From positions 1 through 64,000 of the forward strand of contig PTEX01000140.1 of assembly GCA_003342815.1 (NCBI GenBank): DNA of 64,000 nucleotides, read 5' to 3'. This DNA comes from Eudromia elegans (taxonomy: Eukaryota; Chordata; Aves; Tinamiformes; Tinamidae). Below, one piece after another: positions 21,519-32,947 of the stretch (within the stretch, counting starts at the first letter, position 1; each line of letters starts with the position of its first letter). The position numbers and the translations under genes are program-made. The notes beneath the pieces were generated by a model, which was given only the letters and a program-made list of their open reading frames with translations, searched no databases and was not told the origin of the DNA.

Positions 21519-24357
21519 CTGGCAGCACTTTGAGTCTGAGCTTTGCTCAAGCTCAATTTGACTATACTGTTTAAGCTCCTACACAGTTTGTTGGCTCCAG
21601 TGCTGTACTGTTTACCTACCTCTGAGTCCTGAATGAGCACCAACAGCCAGCTCAGATGTCCTGATCCAGCAAGGCAGGTTACCCTAAATTAGCTCTTGGA
21701 AATCACTGCCTTCCTTGCCTAGCTGCCTGGGAGGGTTATTTCTCCAAACGACTGCACATATCCTGCTATATAGGGCATGAATGTGATGTTAACTTGCCTA
21801 GACTAATAGTTTTAAGATAGCCTGTTTAAAAAGTACCCTTAAGTTAAAAATAAGGCATTATTTTCAGTGGAAGTAAGAGGAAAAGCTGGAAGGAGGGAGA
21901 AAAATAAAAGCAATAACAACAGCATTGCCAGTCATTATCTTTTTTTCTTAATAAGTCAGGCTCTGCCTTCTCAAACAGTGTGTACTCTTTTACTAGGCAT
22001 CTAATGGCTTGTCCACCTTACTATGCTTCCTTCTCTTCCTATCCCTGTGCTAATAGCATCTCAGCTATTTGTAAGATGCTTTGAGCCATAACAGGTATGA
22101 TAGGAACTGTCTGAACCCCAATTCCATTCTTTCAAAAGCTAGTCAATGCTCACAGCCAAATACTGCTCTTGGACAGGCTGAAAACTAGAGACTTAAAAGT
22201 TTTCTGGATGCATCTGAAGACTTAACAGAAACATTGGTGCTTTCAAGCTACTCAGATACTGGGGGGAAAGTGTCTTGGAGAAATCTTTGGAAAATGCCTG
22301 CATCCTACTGCGGCCACTTAAAACCCCTTTGTGTGCAGACAGATCTGTAGCAAGTGCTGTAGTCAGAGAGGATCTGTAAAGGTCACCTGCCAGAGAAAAG
22401 AAATTTCCCAGGACAAAAAGGTCTTAAAATATTTCATTACAGAAAAAATACCTTTCAGGTCTTCAAACAGATTAAACATATGAGAAATACCTAGAAGTCT
22501 ATATTGCTCCCCTTAGGGGTGCCAAACCTTATTTACAAAGCCTATATATTGCTACAGCAAGGACGAAAAGTGCTTAGGGCATAATGATGGATAGGTGGAC
22601 TGCAGGGAAAAAATCATAGACGCTCCCTCTAGCTGAATGGTATTAACCTTTCCCCATGGGAGTAGTATTAGGATGCAAGGTTTTCCCTGCTCTTTGCTTT
22701 AACAGTCACATAAACAAATAAATAAATAAAAACACCCAAAACACTTGGTTAAATGTGTTTACTGTGGTCTTGAATGTGCTAGAATATGAAACTAGCACAC
22801 GGACAACAGTAACTAGTGGTGATTCCACCTTTGAAATAAGATAGCTTAATCTTTGTTTCCTTTGAAACACTGAGAGCAGTGAACCTGCATAACCCTGTTC
22901 TAACTCACAGTTTGTTTTCTACATATTTCCTGCTTCCAAACCGAAATCAGTTTTTAACAAATACAGAGTTCTGAAAGCAGAAATAAATGCAGCCGAACAA
23001 AGACTTCTCATTCAAAGGAAGCTAATGTCAAATACCCTCATTTGTGTAAATAATTAATTGTTTTCTTGTTAACAAGTTCAGGTTTTCAGTTGTTGGTTAG
23101 TGACCCCAAGGGTCAGTTTTTCTATGAGAAACAGAAACACTTAGGATTCTCCCTTCCTAGCCCATGACTAATTTATCGCCTCTCATGGAGTCAGGTGCAA
23201 AGATTCAAGATTCAATTCATCACCCCAGGCAATTCCCACTTTAAGAGGTAGTGCAGGTATTCTGCAGAAATAAATGAAGGGAAACATTAATGATGTAAAA
23301 CCAACGGTAGTATCCCCTACAGAGTTCATATCTTTCAAATTCATAGAGATACACCAAGATACAGAATGTCTTTTATACTCATGTGAAAAGATTATAAAGC
23401 TCTTTAATAATCTCCTAGCAGAGATTATTTTTCCTACCAGAAAAGAAGAAATAAAAAAAAGAAGAAAAAAGGGAACACTACTTTTTTCATACTGAACAGT
23501 ATCCACTGCAGCTGGTTGCTTTTCCTTGCCCTGTTCCCTCTCAATGGATTTTTTTTCCTTTTCCCTTTTTTCCTTCTACCTTTCTCAGTTTGACCCTAGA
23601 TCTCCCAATCCCACAGTTCTATGGCAAAACAAAAGCCCAGCAACAGTGTAACAGGAGGACTCAGACACGTAGCAAGCAAAGTTAAAACACAGGTATTCTT
23701 GTCCAGTTTTCCACCTTTTTTCTTTTTCAGCAAGATCACCAGTTACATAAATATTTGCTTTCTCTGTAGCTTAATTGATACCTTGCTAATGACTTGAATA
23801 ATTGACAGTGCTCAAATAGCCATGTCTTCTTTTTAGTAACTACACACCTGCTCTCCCAATGTGTTTCCCTGGGACTGATTCCAGGGCAACATCTTCTCGT
23901 AGAGAAGAGAGGATCATCCTGAAAGATGTCCAGTGCTCTGACTGGGAACCTGAGAGATTTTCTCAATTCAGGAACACTAGAATCATGGCCAAAACACTGA
24001 ACCTCTGTCTTTGTTTCCCTTTCTGTAAAATGGGAGTACTTTGTACAGATTTGCTCATATTGGAAAACGCTCAATAAATGCAAATTAATTATGTGTTGTT
24101 GAATACATCTCGGAGGATGACTGATTACTGGGCTACATCAACATAAGGAATTCTGTATGAGGCACAAAAAAAAATTTTTGAGGCATGTTGTAAGCCCTTA
24201 CATGGAAAATTATCATAGTATGGTAAAGAACAGTAGTTCACCCTTTTTTTAATCTTAGAAAAAAACTGCTTATATCACTTTATCATAGTTTAATATTTTA
24301 TTTATTTATGTATCTAGGATTGCATTCACTTGATTTCAGTATTTAATCTGAGAACTC

Positions 24358-24375
24358 AAAAAAAAAAAAAAAAAG
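24358..24375. repeat. Poly-A tract
   Basis: Eighteen A residues followed by purine-rich sequence. Confidence 0.9.
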
Positions 24376-26630
24376 GAGGAAGAAAAGAGAAAGAAAGCTC
24401 TGGAACAGTTGAAAATGCACACCAAAAACTGAATAGGTTTTCAGACCTACAGAGAATAGGTTATTCATTGGTAAACATTTTTTGCTGGTATCTGTTAATT
24501 TCAAACAGTGATTAAGTACTTTGGAGGTTTCTGCTGTTTAAAAATTTTATCACTGGACTTGGTGGAGAGTTCTTTCACTTTCTCTAAATTCTAAGGTAAT
24601 CTTCAGACAGTAACATCGTAATGACACCAAATCTAAGTGATTAAAGGAGACATTTAACTTGCTTATATTTCAAACCTTGCGGGTAAGGATTGTATCCAAA
24701 AATTCAGGCTCCTGCTATAATGGAGAAAGATAAGAACCTCCAGCATGTGTGTAGGATGAAATGACCCAGCTCCTTCCTTCAGAATAAATTGTGATCCTGC
24801 CTAACATTTTGGTTGCTGAGGCTAGGAGAAAGAAATTTCAATTTTAAATTAATTATCCAGAATTAGTAACAGAAAGAGAGGGAATGAGGAGTAATATAGA
24901 CCATACTAACAAATATTGGTCTGCGAAAAGAGGAACTGGAGTCTAAGTCATCACCTCTGCTTATGCCCTTGTTCAAAGTGTAAAACTTTCAACCTTCAGT
25001 TGGAAGACATTCCTTGCAGATGTCAAAAGAATAGAGATTCCAGAGCTATTGTCTATGTCTAAATAGAAGTAAAATATCCAAATTTTGGATGTTGAAAGTT
25101 CCTCAAGAACTAGTGCTTAAAGCTTCCTTTGTAAGACTGCTTTCTGGAGTGTTTTTCAGCCATTACAAACTGAGTTTTTCTATATAGCATTGCTGCTCAT
25201 TCAAACAGCCATTTTCAGTTACCACATGACATCTGTAGCAACTTCAGTGGCAGTTCTGTCTTGTCTTTATGCAGAGGAAGATGAAGAAATGTTGGAAACA
25301 TCTGCAATAATGAAATATGACAACTGTAGATGGCTGTTGAATATTCTTGAATGGCTGGCTGTATGAAGATTAACATTTGCGTTTGTTAAGACAAATTTAT
25401 TTAAAGTACTATCTGTCAAGGCAGTGTTCAACAAGGCATATTTCAAGACATAAATTTTTTCTTTTTCTAGGGTAAACATTAGGATTTAAATACTTTGCAG
25501 GTCCTGTTTTTTTTCTACAAAAAGCTTCAACATAATAGTAAATAAAGACTATTTTTTTTCTTGTTTCATATTTTTACCATTCATCTGAAACTTAAAATAC
25601 CTTCAGAAATGAGATAAAATTGTTTTTATAATTACATATATTTCCTATCACTAAGAAAAGAAAGGTGTTCTGAAGGCAGCAGGATGAATTGTACTAGAAA
25701 TAGAGGTATGAAATTAAGTGAACATTTAATATCAAGAAAACAGTCCTGTAAATAACAGACAAGACTACTGCTAAAGACTACAAGGACAGATGGGACATAA
25801 TAAAACCTCTGGGAAGGTGTGAGAAATAATAAGGCACTGGCAGGAGAATAGACCAAAGAGTCTTCCTGAATCTTTTCCACTAATAAATTCTATCTGTTTT
25901 GGCAAGAAATATCTATAATTTGTAAGTTTTTCTGATCTCAGGGAGTTATTTCTTTATTATCGATAATGAGGAAAGACTTCCTGGAAGCTGCAAACAAGTC
26001 TCCTGGGTGAAAGGCCAGAGAAACATCTCATGCAAACATCCTAGTGGCACTAATATAGTGACTGGTAACCATGCAAAATATTGTTTATACCTTTTCTCAG
26101 AACCCAAGCAAAAAAATCACAATGTTATTCCTGAGGACAATGGAAAATATACAATCATAAATTGCTCTCTGTTCTGCTAAACAGTCAATTCCAAACAACA
26201 CGACAGATGTTTTTCTCCGTGTCGCTTCCAGCTGCTCTTACAGCAACTATCATGAAAGCAAGAGAGAAGATACACACAGTGAACATGTTCTTTCACATTT
26301 TTATTCCATATTCTTGTGATACTAGGCACATAAAATGCCTGAGCAACACAGTTTCTGGTTTTGCAACCCTAAGAACTTCCCACTAAAATCAAGCACTTCA
26401 TATCAGGATATTCCTTTTAAGTACAAAAACAAATATGCACTGAGGATTTCCATGTACATACCACTCTGTATATTTTGTAGCAATGAATGATGTACAGCAA
26501 GAAATTAAGTAGGGAAAGGTTCTAAATATCTCCTAGTTTCACTGGGAGTTAGGCCTGAGAAATGCTAGCTTCTTAAAACAATATTTGATAGTATTCAAGA
26601 ATTTAAAACGTAACTGTATGGGGAGTTGAG

Positions 26631-26657
26631 ATATATATTATATATATATATATTTTT
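26631..26657. repeat. (AT)n microsatellite
   Basis: Mostly alternating A and T, about 25 bases, running into a short T tract. Confidence 0.9.
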
Positions 26658-28396
26658 TACTTGTGAAATAAATTAGCAGCAGACTAGCAATCTTTGAGAC
26701 AATATATCAAGACAGACATTGTTAGCAGAGATGAAGTCCTGTCCATCGGGTTACTCAGCTACAAAGGCATGCTTAGATTGCTCTTATCCTAATTCCATGT
26801 GGGCTCCCATAGAAAGATTCCTGGGGCTACAGACATGTGGAATCAATCAGATAATTCATCCTCATTTTTTTAAACACATATTTTATATTGAATTTGATTC
26901 TGACACAAATCCATTATTTAATATCTGAACTAGGTTGTGAACTATCTGTCCTCTCATGAAGATCCTATGCTACCTCAGCTGTTCTACATGAGCTTTCTAA
27001 TCCCATGCAGTTTCTAACTAATAATTCCCTATTAGATTGGTTATTAAGGTCTTAGTTTTAACAACACTATGGAAAACAGTTACTGATGAACCCATACTTA
27101 CTCTGAAAGAATTCTCAGGGGTGGGAAATGGGTACCAATCCAAGAGAATGGGCTTGTAGCTAATTAGGATGTTGACTGAGCCTATGTTAATTATCATCCA
27201 TCAAACTGTGCTTGATTAACATCTAAATTGGTAAACTCTCTCCTGCAATTGCCCTACCATCTGAGCTCTAATTATGGCCCTGAAAACACACAATAACTGG
27301 ACTGGTAATTTAGAATGTTCAGTTGGGGAAATTATTTTTTGGCATGCACAAAAGAATTGTGTTCTGGGGAACTGGTACAGCTTTCTTTTCTACATACACA
27401 GGAGTATATTAAAACAGAAATACTATATATGTGTGTACATAATTAGGAAGTTTAAAGATAGCAAAAGGGCTTCATAAAAGTGGGGCAGAATAAAATGAAA
27501 GCACTCTTTCAGCTTTAGAGTCAACAGCCCTGTACAATTAGTAAAGACAGGTAGGCACATCTGGAAGACAATTCTAGAAGATAAATATCTAAGATAATTT
27601 TAATGCCAACTTAGTTTGAATAACCTTTTGAAGTTATGTTATACAATAAACTTTTGAATGTATGTTCAGTTATAATAGATGTGCCTCATATTGTCTTCAG
27701 AAGATAAGATGAATACCTATTTCCCCTGCTATCCTGCTTTCTTTCTTCTCCTTTACTACCATAGCTAACAGGAGCATTCGTTTTGGTCCGTGAATAACTC
27801 AGCTCTTTTTCTTTCAGAGTATTGAAATAATGAAATCAGATCAAGTTATAAAGTTATTCAAATTATGCCATAAAGAGTAGATTCAGCTCTGCATTATATC
27901 ACCTAAATTTAGAAGTTTACGGGTTGCTGTCTATAGACGAGCTCAGTGCCAAAGCCCTCATGATACTCAGTGATGATCTTGTCAAACTGAGCAGTAGAAA
28001 ATGAAGTCTTATTGAGCTAATGAGATAAAAAGTCTTCATTCAAAACCCTGGACATAGGTGCCTAGCAATATTTCAAATGCCCTGGCATGCTGTTTATTCT
28101 AGAAAGGCAATGTATCCATATGTCCAGTGTCAACGTCTGCCAGCCCTGTGTGGATGTCTAAGGTACTTTATGACATCTCTAAGACTATTTGAAGTCTGGG
28201 GGCAGGACTGAACTGAATCCTGTCAGATAGGCCCTGTCAGGTGGGCCAAGTTTAATGTAAACATTCACACACAGATATCCAAGTTTAGGACCTCTATCTG
28301 GAACTGAATCCCACCCAAGCTGTATTATACATGCTCTCTGCTTTCACTGTACCGTCTCTCAGCATCTGCTGACATTTCAAAATTATCTTTCCGGGC

Positions 28397-29165
28397 AATT
28401 CAACAAGGGCAAGTGCAGGGTCCTGCACCTGGGGAGGAATAACCCTAGACATGCCTACAGGCTGGGGACCGACCTCCTGGAGAGCAGCCCCGCAGAGAGG
28501 GACCTGGGCGTCATGGTGGACGACAAGTTGACCATGAGGCAGCAGTGTGCCCTCGTGGCCAAGATGGCCAATGGGATCCTGGGGTGCATTAAGCAGAGTG
28601 TCTCCAGCAGGTCGAGGGAGGTGATTCTGCCCCTCTCCTCAGCCCTGGTGAGGCCGCACCTCGAGGACTGTGTGCAGTTCTGGGCTCCCCAGTGCAGGAG
28701 GGACGTGGAGCTGCTGGAGAGAGTCTAGCGCAGGGCTACGAAGATGATTAGGGGTCTGGAACATCTGCCCTATGAGCAAAGGCTGAGAGAGCTGGTCCTC
28801 TTCAGCCTGGAGAAGAGAAGACTGAGAGGGGATCTGATTAATGTATATAAATATCTCAAGAAAGGGAGTGAGGAGGAGGGAGCTGGCCTCTTCTCAGTGG
28901 TGGCCAGTGATAGGACTAGAGGAAATGGCCACAAACTAAATCATCAAAAGTTCCATAGGAACTTAGGGGAAAAATTCTTAACAGTGAGGGTGACAGAGCC
29001 CTGGAACAGGCTGCCCAGAGAGGTGGTGGAGTCTCCTTCTCTGGAGATCTTCAAAACCCGCTTGGACGCAATCCTGTGCTCTAGGAGACCCTGCATGTGC
29101 AGGGGGGTTGGACTAGATGAGCTCTAGAGGTCCCTTCCAACCTTAAGTATTCTATGATTCTATGA
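28397..29165 (+). mobile_element. CR1 LINE copy D, best-preserved fragment
   Basis: The plus-strand copy starts abruptly in ORF2 at the [15 protein letters not shown] block and runs without internal deletion to the 3' tail TCTAGAGGTCCCTTCCAACC, followed by ATTCTATGATTCTATG. It is much more GC-rich than the DNA around it, as CR1 is. Its near-intact frame suggests it is the youngest of the five copies, but it lacks the endonuclease and the catalytic half of the reverse transcriptase and cannot move by itself. Confidence 0.96.
28399..29127 (+). pseudogene. CR1 ORF2 C-terminal third with one internal stop
   Basis: One frame stays in register for 243 codons from the truncation point to the natural stop TAG at 29125-29127. 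Blocks in order: [84 protein letters not shown], then a stop at 28726-28728, then [60 protein letters not shown] and KTRLDA. The stop sits where CR1 has glutamine, so it is most simply a CAG-to-TAG change. This is the region downstream of the catalytic box; its start at 28399 is the truncation, not a start codon. Confidence 0.94.
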
Positions 29166-31615
29166 ATTTATAGAAACAGACAAAGGAGTAGAACTACACA
29201 AATAGCCTTGAGAATTGGAGTAACACCCACTGCAAAGTCTGATATATGTCCTTGGAGCTGCAACGATCTCACCCAGATAAACTCAATGCAAAAAAATCAG
29301 AAGTCACAGTTGTTGTCCAAGTGCTAACATAACCACCACCTTCACCAAACAACCTACTGAGTAGTGTGGGACAGCCATGGGCGAAGTGCACAGGTAGTCA
29401 AAACTCATTGTTATGTTGTCTGAGAATGCTCTGAAAGCAATAGGACTCCCAAGGTCTCATTTTACCATACTCCTACAGTTGACTACACTGGACAAGAAGG
29501 CCAGCTGCACAAAAAATCGCTTTGCACATTTTTCTAACGTAGGTGAACTTTGACTGACAAGTTGACCCTTAGCTTCCTTTATTTAGCACTGACAGGTATG
29601 AGAATTCTTCGTTGAAGTAAAAATAATTTGTCTCTTTCTATCTTCACATAATCCAGAAAACTTTAAAATCCTACAAACCTAGATAGATATCAGCTAATTA
29701 TGTATTGATCTAGTGCAGACTAAGGTATGGTTGAAAGTTAATAGTTCTTTCCTCTTAGTAAAGACTTGGAACTCTAGTATGGATGATATACATTGCATCC
29801 AACCAGAAAAGACAACAAATGTACTCGCATTATAGATTTTCAAAGATAATGAAATATGGCCTTACCACACTGAGACAGATCCTGGGCAGATATTGAGATG
29901 TTTGTGAACTTTGAAAACATCAGCTGTACACTACAATCTGATGTTAACTCTGGCACTGAAATCACCCTGCAGATTACCTGCTACTCAGCAGGCACATATT
30001 TCTCTGTATATATTGGATTAAAAGCAAAGCATATAAAACAAAACAAACAAGAAAACCGCTAGCAAACTCTAAGGAATAAGTAGACTGCACTTGGGAGATA
30101 TTGGAGGATACACATAATGAAAAGATGCACGAGAACTCACACAGAAAGCTTTGAAAATTACAGGAAATTAATTAGAAACTATATATTTTACTTAAATATA
30201 TAAGACAAAACAAAATATTCTGCATGTTTCCATATGTTCTATTACTTCGCGTGCAAAAATGGCTGAATTAAAGTCTAACTACTTCCACAGCAATTTAAAA
30301 AAATAAATGGAGTTGATTTTAAAGCAACGTTCAAAAATCTCTGGTTTTGTCAGAAAGTCAAGTGGGAGCTGTATTCTTTAATTCCTATCCTCTTCCACCA
30401 GACTGGACCTCCTGCTGTTTATTGCTTGTAAAACGGCAGCTTCCCATGAGAGCCCAGATGTGTTTTCTGCTAGTTAAGGATACGGAAAGTAAATCTCCTT
30501 TACACTGTGTTTAGCCTGACTAACAATGACATTCACTTCTGGTAGCTATTTCTAGAGAGATGGGTAACCAAGAGCTATGAGCAGATGCCTCGCAGATCTT
30601 CTGTGTAACAGCGATCATAGAAAGTGTTTAATTAACACAGAAGATGCATGAAGTTAGCATATATCTTAATAGGTCAAACTGAATAGCATCCCTTCCTGTG
30701 ATGCAGAGAGAGGACAGTACTGCTGAGAACAGTAGTTGAAAATGTATCCTCAGTGCATCTACTGCTTTTCAATGCAGTGCCACTCAATTATATAAATATA
30801 TATATGTGCGTGTAAAAATACACTTCTTTTTTACTAAGAAATATATAAAAGCTCACTTAAATTTCACCATCTTGCAGCACAGTACCAATATGGCAGCTGC
30901 TTTCAGTATGGCAACAAGCTCTCTTTTATAGAACTGTCTATCTGTTTGAAGAAGCAATATTATAGTTTTAATTTGTCTAAATCTTCCAGTTGTGTATTTA
31001 TGTAACAAAAAGTAGGTAGCTAATGACTGCTAGAATACATTTCGGTTGCTCTAATTTTATGAGGAAATGGATGCTAAGTTTAGTTAGATGTGTTCCTTCA
31101 CCTTTGGAATTAATTCTTTTTCCTCCTTGTTAATTTAATAAAAGGCATTTATAGCCAAGATTTACTTCTTCTTTATATGTAAATGTTATATCAGTGGTGA
31201 TCTTCCATTTTCAATTAGAAGCCCTTTTTCCAATAATAACCACCTTGCAAAATTGTGTGTATTTCTGCTTTATACTAAAATGACTGGATAAGCACAGTTC
31301 TGTTTCCCGCAGTTAATTTTAGGACTCTCTTGCTGGGAAAAAGTTAGTGGAGTTCCATTACCATGAAGATATAAGGATATCCACTGTGAGTTATTTTAGG
31401 TCAGAATTCTTGAGAACTAGGGAAGCCATAACCGCAAACACACTCCTCTACCTCTGTAAATTAAAGCATGTCACTATGGAGCTTTGGAAAACTAAATGAG
31501 AGCAATTTCTCCAGTAAAGAACCAAGGAGCCTAAGCTGATGTATTAATGACCCAGGAAGCCATCCTGCCTTGTTTGCTTGCAATGAAACCAAGGATGTGA
31601 GAACAATAAATACTA

Positions 31616-31678
31616 TATGTGCTCTATAGTCTGGAGTATGTGTATAGTATGTGCTCTGTAGTCTGGAGATACCATCCC
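31616..31678. repeat. 32-base tandem duplication, two copies
   Basis: The block TATGTGCTCTATAGTCTGGAG recurs 32 bases later as TATGTGCTCTGTAGTCTGGAG. Only a single copy change is visible, so this is a small local duplication. Confidence 0.88.
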
Positions 31679-32582
31679 TTAGTGTATAGAAAGCCAATAG
31701 AAGCCTAACCTGAAATGTCAGTTTACTCTACACGGACCCAGTTGTCATTTGGCAGAAATGACATTTATTGCCAGGAGCTGGGAGGAGTGTGTGATAAAGA
31801 CCACACTAAATTAACTTCTTTTTTTTTTTTCAAAGGGAGGAGTAACTCATGCTTGTGCTGCTATTTCAAGGGTCATGGCTGTATCTAGTGGTGCATCACA
31901 GAGAGGTGATTTATGTTTGTCATGCTTCTAAAACAGCTAATAGGCTAAGGAGAAAGAACATTTTTATCATTCTTCTTGAAATACTACTGTCAAGACTTTA
32001 CCACATTCTTATATGAAATCAGTGTACTTGTCTATCCTTGGGCCTCTGTAACAAATCTCATTATTGGTTGTTTTAGTGGAGATTTTTGTTTCTAAGCCAA
32101 AAGAGAACCATAGTAACTGCACACTTCCTAAACCATTTCATTCATGAATGGGAAATGAGTCTCAAATCTCTACTCACATGAGTAATCACATTCATATCCT
32201 TGGACCTTCCATTATTAAGAGGTAGAGCTGTGAGGATAAATTTGCCAGACTTGAATATGGAACTTCTTTACACTGTAACAGTGAAATCTGTAGCTGAAAT
32301 CAATATCTAAGTATGTAAAGCATATAAAACATACATATTCTCTCATGGAGGTCTAGTTAAAATGCATCTATCAATTTTGCTTCAACATCAACAAATAAGC
32401 ATGTTGTTGAAAAGAGCCATACAGACTATAGGCAGTAATTACAAAGACACATTTTAGATAGACATTTTAAACTCAATAGGGGAGCTGGGAATTGTCCACC
32501 AGAAAGAACTGAATAATAGTGAAAAAGGTCAACGCTTCATGAAAAACTAACATACTAAGTCACAGACCAAGTTTTTGGTTCT

Positions 32583-32614
32583 CTGTCAATCAGGAGAGTA
32601 ACTGTTGTCAATCA
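32583..32614 (-). promoter_or_regulatory. Two PBX-MEIS/PREP-like composite sites
   Basis: On the minus strand 32592-32583 reads TGATTGACAG, which is the textbook PBX:MEIS/PREP composite decamer, and 32614-32605 reads TGATTGACAA, one base different. They have the same orientation and are 22 bases apart, about two helical turns. These homeodomain complexes act with HOX proteins at developmental enhancers. The match is seen directly; any enhancer role is inference, and a single decamer pair can arise by chance. Confidence 0.35.
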
Positions 32615-32889
32615 TTCCCCCCTACCTTGTTTGTGATTATTTGAATGGCCACAAAGGAAACTTTTGTTGGTAATTTTGGCCTCTCCAATTCATCTGAGCC
32701 ACAAGAAGGATTTTCATAGTCTGCCTGTGGAATAGCCATGGTGTGCCCCAAGCTGCGTTCTCATATGTCCAACCAATTCAAGCTAAAGTTTCCCACGATG
32801 ATATGAAAGGACATAAAAGACTCGGACAAATACAAGTCACTATTCTAAAAACCACAAGAAGAAGGGAATAGGAAGGTACAACCAGTATC

Positions 32890-32947
32890 TTCTGGTTTTC
32901 TTTTTCTTTCTTCTTCTTTTCTTTTTTTTTTTTTTTTTTTTTCCTCC
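32890..32947. repeat. Polypyrimidine tract with 20+ T run
   Basis: T/C-only sequence for nearly 60 bases, ending in a run of more than 20 T. The minus-strand reading makes artificial lysine-rich frames. Confidence 0.9.

Larger units (their letters stand above)
19790..28396. other. Gene-less AT-rich DNA
   Basis: No exon, RNA gene or named interspersed repeat was supported over this 8.6 kb. Contents are a 45-base tandem duplication (21429-21518), poly-A (24358-24375), an AT microsatellite (26631-26657) and unique-looking sequence. Open frames are at most about 150 codons, without recognisable domains. Confidence 0.5.

Noticed and set aside
28000..28330. Possible old interspersed repeat (AGGTGCCTAGCAA and similar motifs)
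   Set aside because: The texture suggested an ancient element, but I could not match it to any family I can name, and no terminal features are visible.
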